Of a stretch of DNA of 64,000 bases, positions 55,290 through 64,000 are shown in pieces. The stretch covers positions 1 through 64,000 of the forward strand of contig JAFSQI010000010.1 in NCBI GenBank assembly GCA_017446685.1, read 5' to 3'. The notes below the pieces were generated by a model that had not been told where the DNA came from, ran no database searches, and saw nothing but the letters and a program-made list of their open reading frames with translations. How positions within the stretch are numbered: the stretch's first letter is position 1; the number at the start of each line of letters is the position of its first letter. Position numbers and translations under genes: made by a program. The DNA is from Butyrivibrio sp. GTDB lineage: Bacteria > Bacillota > Clostridia > Lachnospirales > Lachnospiraceae.

Positions 55290-58112
55290 ATGTTAAGAGA
55301 GGTAAAGGTAAAAAACGGGCAGATTAAAGGTCTTGCCGGGACTGATCCGAGAATTACAGTCTTTCGTGGAATTCCTTTTGCTGCCAAGCCAATTGGAGAA
55401 AACAGATGGAGAGCACCACAGCCATGCCCGGATTGGGAGGGAGTTTTAAAAGCCTATGATTTTGCGCCTATCTCAGTGCAGGACAGACCGGGAATGGGAA
55501 CCGATATCTACTGCAGAGAATGGCATGTGGATAAAGACATTGCAATTAGCGAAGACTGTCTTTATCTGAATGTATGGACACCTGCAAAAAAGACAGATGA
55601 AAAGCTTCCTGTTCTTGTATGGTTCTTTGGCGGCGGTTTTCAATGGGGTTACACTGCCGAGATGGAATTTAACGGAGAACAGCTTGCAAAGCGCGGAGTC
55701 ATTGTAGTCAGCGTAAACTATAGACTTAACTGCTTTGGTTTTCTTGCGCATCCTGACATCACAAAAGAAGCTCCTACTGCTCCTTCCAATTTCGGTCTAT
55801 TAGATCAGCAGGCGGGACTTAGATGGGTATATGAAAACATCAGCTCTTTTGGCGGAGATCCTGAAAGAATTACTATCGCCGGCCAGTCAGCAGGCGGTTC
55901 GAGCACTATGCACCAGCTTGTGAATAAAGACAACAGACACATAGTAAAAGGCGCGGCTATTTTCAGTGGAATCATCCGTCTTTCAAGTACACCTGATGAT
56001 ATTTTTAATCCACTTGATCTGAAAAAAGCTGAGGAACTTGGCAAAAAGTTTTTTGAATGTCTTGGAGTCTCAAGTCTTGAAGAAGCAAGAGCTCTTTCAC
56101 AGGAAGAAGTATTTAACGGATATAACCGCTTTGTAAAAGATCATCCTCGCATGTTTCCTATTCAGGACGGATTCTTCTGCACAGGTGACCCTGTTAAGCA
56201 GTTTATGGAAAGAGACTGCGCAGATATTCCGGTTATATCCGGAAATACAACGGATGAATTTTCCGATGCAGGTATCAACATGGTAGAAAAATCTGTAAAA
56301 GAGGCTTTTTCGGAAGCATCCAAAAATGCTCCAAACCAGAACTTCTACTACTACAGATTTGATCCTGACATTCCCGGAGATGCACATCCCGGCGATGCTT
56401 ATCCCGGAACATTCCACTCTTGTGACCTGTGGTTTTTCTTTAACAGCATAGATAAATGCACAAGACCATACATCGGAAGGCATTTTGATCTTGCAAGACA
56501 GATGTGCGACTATTTTGCCAACTTTATCAAAACGGGAAATCCTAATTCAGATTCTTTTGCACCAAAGCAGCCAATCCCCGGATATGAATATATCTGCCGC
56601 GAAAAAGAAACTCTTCCTGTTTGGCTTCCTTACAAAGATGAAGAAAAAAATGAAATGGAATTTCTTGGAAAAGGCGCGTCTCCAAAGCTCGAAGGCGGCA
56701 TAAGACAGGGCAGCAAAAAACAGGCTGTAAATCCTTATCTTCCTTCCTGGGAATATGTACCTGACGGCGAACCTTACGTATTTAACGACAGAGTTTATGT
56801 TTATGGATCTCATGATCTGTATCAGGGAGAAACCTTCTGTCTTGGCGATTACATCTGCTATTCTGCTCCGATCAATGATCTTGGCAACTGGCACTATGAA
56901 GGTGTTATCTATCCAAAGACTGCAGATGCTATCAATGAAAAAGGAAATATGTGCCTGTACGCTCCTGACCTCACTGTCGGTCCTGATGGCAGATACTACT
57001 TATACTACGTTCTCGATAAAGTGAGCGTTGTTTCTGTGGCAGTAAGCGATACTCCTGCAGGCCCGTTTGAATTCTACGGATATGTTCACTATGAAGATGG
57101 CACAAGACTTGGTGATAAAAAAGGTGATGAGCCTCAGTTTGATCCCGGCGTTCTTACCGAAGGCGATGAGACTTATCTTTTCACAGGTTTCTGCGGACAG
57201 GGCGATAAGTCAAGACATGGTGCGATGCTCACTATTCTTGATAAAGATATGATAACAATCAAAAAAGCTCCTGAATTTATCGCTCCGGGTAACTGTTACA
57301 GCGAAGGTACAGGTTTTGAAGGTCATGCATTCTTTGAAGCTCCTTCGATCCGTAAGCATGAAGACACCTATTACTTCATCTATTCATCAGAAGTTATGCA
57401 CGAGTTATGCTATGCAACTTCCAAGGATATTACAGGTCCATACACCTATGGCGGCGTAATTGTAAGTAACTGCGATCTTCACATAGACAGCTATAAAGCA
57501 GCCGACAAACCTACAGCTTACGGCGGAAACAATCACGGAAGTATTGTTCAGATTGGTGATGACTGGTATATCTTTTACCACAGACACACAAATGGAACCT
57601 GGTTCAGCAGACAGGGCTGCGCTGAAAAAATTCATTTCGAAAAAGATGGTTCAATCAAGCAGGTAGAAATCACCTCCTGCGGATTAAACGGTGCTCCGCT
57701 CTCTGATATAGGCGAATATCCTTCATATATTGCCTGCAATATTTTCAAGGACAATTCTCCGCTCTATGTTGAGGCTGATGCTCCAAGAGTTGTTCAGGAA
57801 GGCGGCGATGGTGACCAGAATCCCGGATACATCAAAGCAATCACCGATGGAACAACAATCGGATTTAAATACTTTGACTTTAATGAAGTAACAGGACTAA
57901 GAGTAAGAACAAGAGCATATTACAACGGATATTTCGAAGTCAGAACATCTATCGATGGACCTGTTCTCGGAAAAATAGCCGGTGAAGGTTCAAATATTTG
58001 GGAAGGTCACGAATGCAGATTTGATGCCAAAGTTTCAGGTGTAAACGCCCTCTACATTCGCTATGTAGGAAGCGGAACCTGCAGCCTTAAATCAATCGAA
58101 CTTCTGCACTGA
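55290..58112 (+). CDS. Bifunctional fusion: type-B carboxylesterase + GH43 + CBM6-like module
   Basis: Residues about 1-475 are a type-B carboxylesterase: FRGIPFAAKPIGENRW, EDCLYLNVWTP, VWFFGGGF oxyanion loop, nucleophile in AGQSAGGSS (Ser200), acid near TTDEFSD (about Glu323) and His in TFHSCDLWFFF (His376). Residues about 480-790 form a GH43 domain (NPYLPSWEYVPDGEPYVFND, APDLTVGPDGRYYLYYV, GGNNHGSIVQIGDDWYIFYH). The last 130 residues look like CBM6. There is no signal peptide, so it acts in the cytoplasm on imported decorated xylo-oligosaccharides, perhaps removing an acetyl or feruloyl group and arabinose or xylose. GAGGAG precedes the ATG. Confidence 0.92.
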   Translation: MLREVKVKNGQIKGLAGTDPRITVFRGIPFAAKPIGENRWRAPQPCPDWEGVLKAYDFAPISVQDRPGMGTDIYCREWHVDKDIAISEDCLYLNVWTPAKKTDEKLPVLVWFFGGGFQWGYTAEMEFNGEQLAKRGVIVVSVNYRLNCFGFLAHPDITKEAPTAPSNFGLLDQQAGLRWVYENISSFGGDPERITIAGQSAGGSSTMHQLVNKDNRHIVKGAAIFSGIIRLSSTPDDIFNPLDLKKAEELGKKFFECLGVSSLEEARALSQEEVFNGYNRFVKDHPRMFPIQDGFFCTGDPVKQFMERDCADIPVISGNTTDEFSDAGINMVEKSVKEAFSEASKNAPNQNFYYYRFDPDIPGDAHPGDAYPGTFHSCDLWFFFNSIDKCTRPYIGRHFDLARQMCDYFANFIKTGNPNSDSFAPKQPIPGYEYICREKETLPVWLPYKDEEKNEMEFLGKGASPKLEGGIRQGSKKQAVNPYLPSWEYVPDGEPYVFNDRVYVYGSHDLYQGETFCLGDYICYSAPINDLGNWHYEGVIYPKTADAINEKGNMCLYAPDLTVGPDGRYYLYYVLDKVSVVSVAVSDTPAGPFEFYGYVHYEDGTRLGDKKGDEPQFDPGVLTEGDETYLFTGFCGQGDKSRHGAMLTILDKDMITIKKAPEFIAPGNCYSEGTGFEGHAFFEAPSIRKHEDTYYFIYSSEVMHELCYATSKDITGPYTYGGVIVSNCDLHIDSYKAADKPTAYGGNNHGSIVQIGDDWYIFYHRHTNGTWFSRQGCAEKIHFEKDGSIKQVEITSCGLNGAPLSDIGEYPSYIACNIFKDNSPLYVEADAPRVVQEGGDGDQNPGYIKAITDGTTIGFKYFDFNEVTGLRVRTRAYYNGYFEVRTSIDGPVLGKIAGEGSNIWEGHECRFDAKVSGVNALYIRYVGSGTCSLKSIELLH

Positions 58113-58124
58113 AATGAGGTTTGT

Positions 58125-59381
58125 ATGGTAAAAAAGAAATCACTGATTTTTCCTCTGGTGGCTGCACTGTGCTTAGCTTCTTTTACGGCTTGCGGCCAGG
58201 CAGCACCGGATGAAACAAATATTAGTACAAGTATAAGTACCTATACTATTTCTGATGAAGCTACAGAATCTGATACTAAAGCTCCGAAAACCGGCAATAG
58301 TGATACAGAATCTGTTGAAGTTCAAGATACCGTAGAAAGGAATGACGAAATGAGGGACATTACACCAAAAGAGCTGGTGGCAGAGATAAAGGCAGGCTGG
58401 AATCTCGGAAACACTTTTGATGCACTTGGCTCAGGCACTCTATCAGATGAAACCTGCTGGGGCAATCCAAAGACAACAAAAGAAATGATCGATGCTGTAA
58501 ATGAAAAAGGCTTCAACTCCATCAGAATCCCTGTGACATGGGCAAGACATATGGGCGAAGCTCCTGATTACACAATAGACTCTGAGTGGATGAAAAGAGT
58601 TGAAGAAGTTGTAAACTATGCTCTTGATGATGGAATGTACGTTATCATTAATTCTCACCATGAAGAGGAATGGCGCATTCCCGACTATGAGCACATCGAT
58701 GCAGTAGATGAGCAGAATAAAGCTCTTTGGACTCAGGTTGCCAATCACTTTAAAGACTACGGAGATCACCTCATTTTTGAAGGTCTCAATGAGCCCAGAG
58801 TTAAAGGCGGAGAAAAAGAATGGGAAGGCGGAACACCTGAAGGCAGAGAATGCCTCGACAGACTAAATCAATCTTTTGTCGACGCAGTACGCGCAACCGG
58901 TGGCAATAATGAAAAAAGACTTGTTCTGATCACAAGTTATGCTTCATCTCACGTTATACCAACAATTGGATGCCTTGCAATCCCTGAAGATGATCACCTT
59001 GCTGTTTCAATTCATGCCTACACTCCTTATGCATTTACCTACGCATCAGGAGAAAGCTGGGAGCTCTTTGACTGGGACGGAAGTCACAACAATGAAATCG
59101 ACTCCGTATTCAATGACCTTCAGAGAATCTTCCTTGATAAAGGTATTCCGGTTCTTTTGACAGAATACGGTGCAGTGAACAAAAACGGAAATGATAATGA
59201 TGTAAATGCCTGGGCTGAAGCTTATGTTTCAAGAGCAACCAAAAAAGGAATGCCCTGCTACTGGTGGGACAATGGCATTTATGATGGCTCAGGCGAGTGT
59301 TTTTCAATCTTTGACCGAAAAAATCTCACCTGGTACAGAGAAGATGTCGCAAACACTATTATTAATGAAAGCAACAAATAA
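58125..59381 (+). CDS. GH5 endoglucanase-like lipoprotein
   Basis: A secreted glycoside hydrolase of 418 residues with lipobox SFTACGQ (Cys23) and an acidic Thr/Ser-rich linker to about residue 75. The GH5 barrel has GWNLGNTFDA, NSIRIPVTWARHM, INSHHEEEW, acid/base Glu223 in FEGLNEPR and nucleophile Glu347 in PVLLTEYGAVN. The pattern resembles subfamily 4, which includes endoglucanases, xyloglucanases and lichenases. It begins 12 bases after the esterase-GH43 gene and is probably co-transcribed, though one product is exported and the other is not. Confidence 0.92.
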   Translation: MVKKKSLIFPLVAALCLASFTACGQAAPDETNISTSISTYTISDEATESDTKAPKTGNSDTESVEVQDTVERNDEMRDITPKELVAEIKAGWNLGNTFDALGSGTLSDETCWGNPKTTKEMIDAVNEKGFNSIRIPVTWARHMGEAPDYTIDSEWMKRVEEVVNYALDDGMYVIINSHHEEEWRIPDYEHIDAVDEQNKALWTQVANHFKDYGDHLIFEGLNEPRVKGGEKEWEGGTPEGRECLDRLNQSFVDAVRATGGNNEKRLVLITSYASSHVIPTIGCLAIPEDDHLAVSIHAYTPYAFTYASGESWELFDWDGSHNNEIDSVFNDLQRIFLDKGIPVLLTEYGAVNKNGNDNDVNAWAEAYVSRATKKGMPCYWWDNGIYDGSGECFSIFDRKNLTWYREDVANTIINESNK

Positions 59382-59406
59382 ATTTTGCAAAACTCTTTTT
59401 GTCTTT

Positions 59407-59424
59407 TTTGTGTTATGCTATAAT
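59407..59424 (+). promoter_or_regulatory. Promoter of ddh
   Basis: An extended -10 element, TGCTATAAT, with the hexamer TATAAT at 59419-59424, lies 56 bases before the ATG. The region upstream is T-rich with no clear -35 box, as expected for extended -10 promoters. Confidence 0.6.
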
Positions 59425-59480
59425 TTTTTTCGTTAGACAAAGATAACAAATAGGGAAAAATATAGCTTAGGAGGACATAT

Positions 59481-60467
59481 ATGAGTACTAGAATTGGAAT
59501 TTTAGGATATGGTAACCTTGGAAAAGGTGTTGAGCTCGCAGTTGCCGCTGCTCCCGATATGGAGCTTGTAGCTGTTTTTACAAGAAGAGATCCTTCTTCT
59601 TTGAAAATCAGAACTGCCGGTGTTCCTGTTGTATCAGTTGATAATGTAGCTGATTACAAGGACAAGATTGATGTCATGATTCTCTGCGGTGGAAGCGCAA
59701 CAGATCTTCCTGTTCAGACACCTGAATATGCAAAGATGTTTAACGTTGTTGACAGTTTTGACACTCATGCCAGAATCCCTGAGCATTTTGCAAATGTAGA
59801 TGCAGCAGCAAAAGAAGCTGGAAAAATTGCTGTTATCTCCTGCGGTTGGGATCCCGGAATGTTTTCACTTGCAAGAGTTTACTCAAATGCAATCCTTCCT
59901 GACGGAAATGATTATACTTTCTGGGGCAAGGGTGTTTCACAGGGACATTCTGATGCAATCCGCAGAATCAAAGGTGTAAAGAATGCAAAGCAGTACACTA
60001 TTCCTGTAGAGAGCGCTCTTGAAGCTGTAAGAAGCGGCAAAAATCCTGAACTTACAACACGTCAGAAGCACACAAGAGAATGCTTTGTTGTTCTTGAAGA
60101 TGGCGCTGATGCTGCCGCTGTAGAAAAAGAAATAAAAGAGATGCCAAACTATTTTGCTGATTATGACACAACTGTTCATTTCATTAGCGAAGAAGAGCTT
60201 ATGAAAAATCACAGCGGTATGGCTCATGGCGGTTTTGTATTTAGAAGCGGTAAAACAGGAGCAAATAAAGAGCACAATCACATCATTGAATACAGCTTAA
60301 AGCTCGATTCCAATCCTGAATTTACTACAAGCGTTCTTGTTGCAGTTGCAAGAGCAGCATTCAGAATGCAGAGTGAAGGTCAGAAGGGATGCAAGACAAT
60401 CCTTGATATTCCTCCGGCTTATCTATCAGACAAGAGCGGCGAAGAGCTACGAGCTCATTTATTATGA
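59481..60467 (+). CDS. ddh: meso-Diaminopimelate D-dehydrogenase
   Basis: This NADPH enzyme makes meso-diaminopimelate in one step from tetrahydrodipicolinate, for lysine and peptidoglycan. The 328-residue protein starts RIGILGYGNLGKGVELAV (Rossmann loop) and has DSFDTHARIPEH, SCGWDPGMFSLARVY and FWGKGVSQGHSDAIRRI, all typical of Ddh. AGGAGG lies six bases before the ATG. It implies a DAP-type cell wall. Confidence 0.96.
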   Translation: MSTRIGILGYGNLGKGVELAVAAAPDMELVAVFTRRDPSSLKIRTAGVPVVSVDNVADYKDKIDVMILCGGSATDLPVQTPEYAKMFNVVDSFDTHARIPEHFANVDAAAKEAGKIAVISCGWDPGMFSLARVYSNAILPDGNDYTFWGKGVSQGHSDAIRRIKGVKNAKQYTIPVESALEAVRSGKNPELTTRQKHTRECFVVLEDGADAAAVEKEIKEMPNYFADYDTTVHFISEEELMKNHSGMAHGGFVFRSGKTGANKEHNHIIEYSLKLDSNPEFTTSVLVAVARAAFRMQSEGQKGCKTILDIPPAYLSDKSGEELRAHLL

Positions 60468-60511
60468 TTTAAAAAATTATTGTTCAAAAAGATTAGAGGT
60501 TTAGATTTTTT

Positions 60512-61468
60512 ATGGCAAAAGTAAGATTTCATTTACCGGGGCTTCGTTACAACTACCCCTTAAATATGTTTTGGATAAGTATGTTAAAGCAGTATCCGCA
60601 TTATTTCAGAGAAGGAGTAGAAATAGCATCATTCTTTGGTTGCTTTCCATTTTCACTTTGGAACGGCGGACGCCTTATATCCGATGATCAGTGCGATGCA
60701 GGCTTTGTAAAAAATGTTATAAAAAATATTAACGCAAATAACATCCCTGTTCGTTTCACTTTCACCAATCCGCTTATTAAAGAAGAAGACCTTAATGACG
60801 AGTTCTGTAATTTCTGTTTAAAAGCAGGTGATAATGGAAAAAATGAAGTCTTAGTCTTTTCTCCAATACTCGAAGAGTACATCAGAAAAAACTATCCTTC
60901 CTATAAGATTGATTCTACAACCTGCAAGGAAATAAAAGACGTCGAGACTCTAAACCAGGAACTTGAAAAAGACTATAAATATGTAGTTCTTGACTACAAT
61001 ATGAATAATCATTGGGATATTCTTGAAAATCTCAAGCACAAGGATAAGCTTGAAGTTTTGGTCAACGCACTTTGTGTTCCGGATTGTAAGAGAAGAGGCG
61101 ATCACTACAAAAACATTGCACTTAATCAGGAAATAATGAAGAATAATCGCACACTTCCTCCAGAAAAGAGAAAGCACATTATTCCATGGACCTGCGAATA
61201 TGGTGACAAAAACTGCCTATATACTATACAGGACTATTCTACTTTTGTTTCTCCCGATCTTATTTGGGAAAAATATGTTCCTATGGGAATAAATAACTTT
61301 AAGATTGAGGGAAGAACCGCTAATTTATTCTCTCTCATCGAGACCTATTGCTTCTTTATGATAAAGCCGGAATACGTTGGTGAAGCCAGGCTGCTCCTTT
61401 TAAGAAATCTAGAGCAGTCCCGAATCATTCAGGTCAACAGACCAAAGCCGGGTGTTTTCAAGGCGTGA
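60512..61468 (+). CDS. Peptidase U32-like TIM-barrel protein, paralogue B
   Basis: The 318-residue paralogue of the protein at 26867-27781 shares WNGGR, IPVRFTFTNPLIKEEDLND, DNGKNEVLV, EEYIRKNYPSYK, LEKDYKYVVLDYNMN and VPDCKRRGDHY. Near the C-terminus INNFKIEGRTANLF is close to the U32 signature. Cysteines at CVPDCKRR, WTCEYGDKNC could form a metal or iron-sulfur site. It follows ddh by 44 bases and may be on the same transcript. The function is unknown. Confidence 0.68.
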   Translation: MAKVRFHLPGLRYNYPLNMFWISMLKQYPHYFREGVEIASFFGCFPFSLWNGGRLISDDQCDAGFVKNVIKNINANNIPVRFTFTNPLIKEEDLNDEFCNFCLKAGDNGKNEVLVFSPILEEYIRKNYPSYKIDSTTCKEIKDVETLNQELEKDYKYVVLDYNMNNHWDILENLKHKDKLEVLVNALCVPDCKRRGDHYKNIALNQEIMKNNRTLPPEKRKHIIPWTCEYGDKNCLYTIQDYSTFVSPDLIWEKYVPMGINNFKIEGRTANLFSLIETYCFFMIKPEYVGEARLLLLRNLEQSRIIQVNRPKPGVFKA

Positions 61469-61528
61469 CTAATATCTTACACAACCTATACCTTTCAGGG
61501 CATTATCCGGTTATTTGCACAATAACGC

Positions 61529-61576
61529 GAGCAACTGATCTGTGACATTACTCACCTATCAGTTGCTCTTTTTCTT
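61529..61576 (+). terminator. Terminator after U32-like paralogue B
   Basis: GAGCAACTGAT (61529-61539) pairs with ATCAGTTGCTC (61558-61568), followed by TTTTTCTTTT. The 3-prime arm lies inside the end of the converging GIY-YIG gene. Confidence 0.8.
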
Positions 61577-61787
61577 TTCTGCTTAACCTCTTTATATGCC
61601 ACTCGCGGCTCATTGCTTCTTCCTTAGTCTCATGCTCTTCAAAGTAAACCAGCTTAACAGGAAGCCTTGCTCTTGTGTACTTGCCGCCCTTTCCCTCATT
61701 GTGGGTTCTGACTCTTTTTTCAAGATTATTGGTCCATCCACAGTAAAAAGTGCCGTCGGAGCACTCCAAAATATATGTGTAATTCAT
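61548..61787 (-). CDS. GIY-YIG family nuclease-like protein (YhbQ/UPF0213 type)
   Basis: A 79-residue single-domain protein: [20 protein letters not shown] carries the GIY-YIG pair in the form TYI and YCG, followed by [20 protein letters not shown] and [21 protein letters not shown] with the conserved Arg and Glu. Small proteins of this type are common; the DNA substrate and cellular role are not settled. AGGGA precedes the ATG. Confidence 0.9.
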   Translation of the reverse strand: MNYTYILECSDGTFYCGWTNNLEKRVRTHNEGKGGKYTRARLPVKLVYFEEHETKEEAMSREWHIKRLSRKEKEQLIGE

Positions 61788-61842
61788 ATGTTTTTCCCTG
61801 TAAAAAAGCTATTGTGCGTTTGTTTTATTCGATGCCGCCCGC

Positions 61843-62496
61843 TCATATTCCTAAATGGCGCTTTAATTCTTCCACTGTTTTAAAAACAAAGTCAGCATTT
61901 TCTCTCATATATTTTTCATTTTCCGGAATATCAAAGCACCAGCAAGCAGCAGCAAAAGGAACTCCTGCAGCCTTTGCCATAACAAGCCCCGGCTTAAGAT
62001 CATCGATAACAAGTATCTCCTCAGGCTTAAGATTGTACTTCTTCATTATCTTCTGTATCGGAACAGGTGAAGGCTTTCTCTCTTCTAAAGGCTGCTCCCA
62101 TCCTAAAATAATATCAGGTTCAGGAAGGTTATTATGCGCATAATCCTTTAAAATATTTTCAGCATAAGAATGGGAAACCACTGCAACTATTCCTCCTTCC
62201 TTTTTTTGCTGATCCATTATTTCTTTTATTCCGGGAAAAGCTTCAGCCACATGACTCTTTGCGTATTCATACCAAAAGCGCTCTTCCTCTTCCATTTCCT
62301 TCTCATCAAGACCACACATCTCTCCAAAGAATTCAAGCACTCCCGGATCAAAGTTATACCTGACATACTCCTCAAGAGTATAATTAATCTCAGGTTTATA
62401 TTTTTTAACATACTCGACAAAACTCGGATAATGTATATTTCTGGTGCTGTCCACCGTTGTATCATCATGATCAAAAACCAAACATTTATATCTCAC
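61843..62496 (-). CDS. HAD superfamily hydrolase (phosphatase)
   Basis: The 217-residue protein has the nucleophile motif FDHDDTTVDST (DxDxT), the motif II serine in VVSHSYAENI, a Lys in EERKPSPVPIQKIM and the acidic motif VIDDLKPGLVMA. It resembles phosphoglycolate phosphatase/beta-phosphoglucomutase relatives; the substrate is unknown. The GTG start at 62496 is chosen because GGAGG lies seven bases upstream. Confidence 0.88.
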   Translation of the reverse strand: MRYKCLVFDHDDTTVDSTRNIHYPSFVEYVKKYKPEINYTLEEYVRYNFDPGVLEFFGEMCGLDEKEMEEEERFWYEYAKSHVAEAFPGIKEIMDQQKKEGGIVAVVSHSYAENILKDYAHNNLPEPDIILGWEQPLEERKPSPVPIQKIMKKYNLKPEEILVIDDLKPGLVMAKAAGVPFAAACWCFDIPENEKYMRENADFVFKTVEELKRHLGI

Positions 62497-62533
62497 AAAA
62501 AATCCTCCAAACAAAATAAAAACTTAGCATGAC

Positions 62534-62678
62534 GTTACTGTTCACTCGCATACTGCTCGCTCCAGTAACCACTTCGCGCATTCATTCCAAATCGACTTCG
62601 TCGATGGAATGCGCTCACTCCTGAATCAGGTTCTCACGAAATGCGCAGCTTAGTGCGCATTTCTGTCTGAACAGTAAC
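62534..62678 (-). repeat. MITE-like element, copy B (full length, with 8-bp target duplication)
   Basis: The 145-bp copy, inverse to copy A, has perfect 11-bp terminal repeats, GTTACTGTTCA and TGAACAGTAAC, and is flanked on both sides by AGCATGAC. It differs from copy A by one substitution and one single-base indel. It lies in the divergent gap between the HAD and PAP2 genes. Besides the element the gap holds TATAAT at 62778-62783, a likely -10 for the PAP2 gene. Confidence 0.92.
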
Positions 62679-62803
62679 AGCATGACTTCTTTAACACATT
62701 TTCCTTTTTTGCGTTCAAGAAGTCAAGAATATCGTTACAATTTAGTTGCCGATTATCTTTTTATGGTAATATTGTAATATAATGTGATGCGAAGGAGAAA
62801 AAC

Positions 62804-63745
62804 ATGGACATAACCACCGGAAATACCTTTTATTTTGAGTTTGAAGTACAACTGATGGAATTGCTTCAAAATTCCCTTGGCGAATCTGCCATCAAATTCA
62901 TTTCTTTTCTGTCAGCACTTGGTGAAGAACTTGCACTCATACTAATACTGGGATTCCTGTTCTGGTGCTACGATAAAAAGTCCGGAATAAAAGTCGGAAT
63001 CTGTGTTGTAACAGGTCTTGTACTCAATCCCCTCATTAAAAATATAGCCTGGCGACGAAGACCATATTTTGACCACGAAAATATAAAATGCCTAAGGCCT
63101 GTAGAAAAAGATGCCGACATCTACGACATTGCGGCACAGGGTTTTTCTTTTCCCAGTGGACATTCCACCAACTCGGCTGTAGCCTACGGTGCAATAGCAA
63201 GATTTATGAAAAAAAAGATTTTAACCGTGCTTGCCTTTTTGATTCCACTATGCGTTGGTTTCTCCAGAGTTGTTGTAGGAGTTCATTATCCAACAGACGT
63301 TTTGTGCGGATGGCTTCTGGGTGTTGCAATTATTTTTTTCATCCCATTAATTATGGAAAAAGTTGGTGAAGAAAAACAATGGCTGGCTTTTCTGTGCATC
63401 TTTGCTATATCCTGCAGCGGTCTCTTCTATTGCAAGACTTCCGACTATTTCACAGGTCTTGGAATCATGGGCGGATTCTTTTTAGCGATAGAATTTGAAA
63501 AAAGATTTGTCCACTTTGAAAATACCGGGAAAATTGTTTTTTGCATTACAAGAATTATCGGCGGCGCCATTGTCTACTTGGCATTAAATACTTTGCTTAA
63601 GCTCCCCTTTTCTTCAAGCTTTTTGGAGTCAGGCACCTTCATTGCCGGCATCGTCAGAGTGATAAGATATGTAATTGTCTCTTTTATGGCACTTGGAGTT
63701 TATCCTATGATTTTCAGATTTGAAAAACGCTTTTTGACTAATTAA
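62804..63745 (+). CDS. PAP2 family membrane phosphatase
   Basis: A 313-residue membrane protein with several helices and the three PAP2 motifs: KNIAWRRRP, FPSGHSTNS and SRVVVGVHYPTD. Such enzymes dephosphorylate lipids such as undecaprenyl diphosphate or phosphatidic acid derivatives at the outer membrane face. The C-terminal third adds about four helices beyond the core. AAGGAG lies before the ATG. It is not in an operon. Confidence 0.93.
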   Translation: MDITTGNTFYFEFEVQLMELLQNSLGESAIKFISFLSALGEELALILILGFLFWCYDKKSGIKVGICVVTGLVLNPLIKNIAWRRRPYFDHENIKCLRPVEKDADIYDIAAQGFSFPSGHSTNSAVAYGAIARFMKKKILTVLAFLIPLCVGFSRVVVGVHYPTDVLCGWLLGVAIIFFIPLIMEKVGEEKQWLAFLCIFAISCSGLFYCKTSDYFTGLGIMGGFFLAIEFEKRFVHFENTGKIVFCITRIIGGAIVYLALNTLLKLPFSSSFLESGTFIAGIVRVIRYVIVSFMALGVYPMIFRFEKRFLTN

Positions 63746-63789
63746 ACTCCTGAATTTGATAATCGTTTTTTTAATGCTTTTATACATAA

Positions 63790-63823
63790 AAAAGCCCACG
63801 GAAATGAACCGTGAGCTTTTTTC
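63790..63823. terminator. Bidirectional terminator after the PAP2 gene
   Basis: AAAAAGCCCACGG and CCGTGAGCTTTTTT form a stem with one mismatch around a 7-base loop, with T-runs on both strands. It serves the PAP2 gene and the partial gene on the other strand. Confidence 0.85.
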
Positions 63824-63869
63824 ATATTTAATTTGTAAATTCGCCTTAATTCAATGATATGCAAAAAGA

Positions 63870-64000
63870 TTATGCAAACAACATCTGCGTCTGTCTCTCA
63901 TTATCATCCTGCTTCCTCTTCTGAAGCATCATCTGATACTGATCAAGGGCCTGTTTCTTTTTATAATCCTGAATTGCATTCATAACTCTGTCTTCTTCTT
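63870..64000 (-). CDS. Partial CDS, C-terminal end of an unidentified protein
   Basis: An open frame enters from the window edge and ends with TAA at 63870. The visible 43 residues are charged and Gln-rich (VMNAIQDYKKKQALDQYQMM, QKRKQDDNERQTQMLFA), probably helical. The end by the terminator supports a real gene. No family can be named. Confidence 0.6.
   Translation of the reverse strand, partial: EEDRVMNAIQDYKKKQALDQYQMMLQKRKQDDNERQTQMLFA

Noticed and set aside
52305..59381. Horizontal acquisition of the xylan locus
   Set aside because: Palindromic elements lie within it, but no integrase, tRNA edge or clear change in base use was seen, so transfer cannot be supported.

Overview
The window looks like a chromosomal segment of a low-GC, Gram-positive anaerobe of the Lachnospiraceae, most probably a Butyrivibrio-like rumen or gut xylan degrader. 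The evidence is a hrcA-grpE-dnaK-dnaJ operon with CIRCE, a meso-diaminopimelate dehydrogenase, a DUF6465 protein, DUF5696 and DUF4430 proteins, shared-ATPase-type sugar ABC transporters and a large xylan-utilisation locus. The genus is inferred from gene content. No rRNA, tRNA or CRISPR array was seen.

Layout. 1-4.7 kb: an HPr-like gene without the catalytic His, then (minus strand) prmA, rsmE, a NifS-type desulfurase and thiI. 4.8-9.95 kb: the heat-shock operon with its promoter, CIRCE and terminator. 10.0-16.1 kb: a three-gene surface operon (tail-anchored protein, subtilase with an internal dockerin-like pair, cohesin-like/cell-wall-repeat protein). 16.4-24.3 kb: DUF6465 protein and an sbcD-sbcC-MATE-aminotransferase-uppP run. 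24.5-26.7 kb: DUF4430 protein, ECF S component and a serine hydrolase. 26.9-30.0 kb: a U32-like protein, tcdA and metY. 30.2-34.7 kb: an unexplained operon with a YbjN-like protein and a 1103-residue helical protein.

34.9-59.4 kb is the centre of interest: GH10 xylanase, two sets of sugar ABC permeases, two binding proteins (one a membrane-anchored fusion with duplicated beta-rich modules), an NHL protein, a Yip1-like protein, a DUF5696 protein, an SGNH esterase, an AraC regulator, a secreted GH43, a cytoplasmic esterase-GH43 fusion and a GH5 glucanase. The likely logic is that GH10, GH43 and GH5 lipoproteins cut xylan/glucan outside, ABC systems import decorated oligosaccharides using an ATPase encoded elsewhere, and the intracellular SGNH esterase and esterase-GH43 fusion strip side groups. 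A repeated motif, AGCAATATYTGA, lies upstream of four of these units and is a candidate operator for the AraC protein.

59.5-64 kb: ddh, a second U32-like paralogue, a GIY-YIG protein, a HAD phosphatase, a PAP2 phosphatase and a truncated gene at the edge.

Three kinds of non-coding elements stand out: a 144-bp MITE-like repeat with 11-bp inverted ends and clear 8-bp target duplications (two full copies, one fragment), two long palindromes of 160-166 bp inside the xylan locus, and a compact three-stem leader before the SGNH esterase gene.
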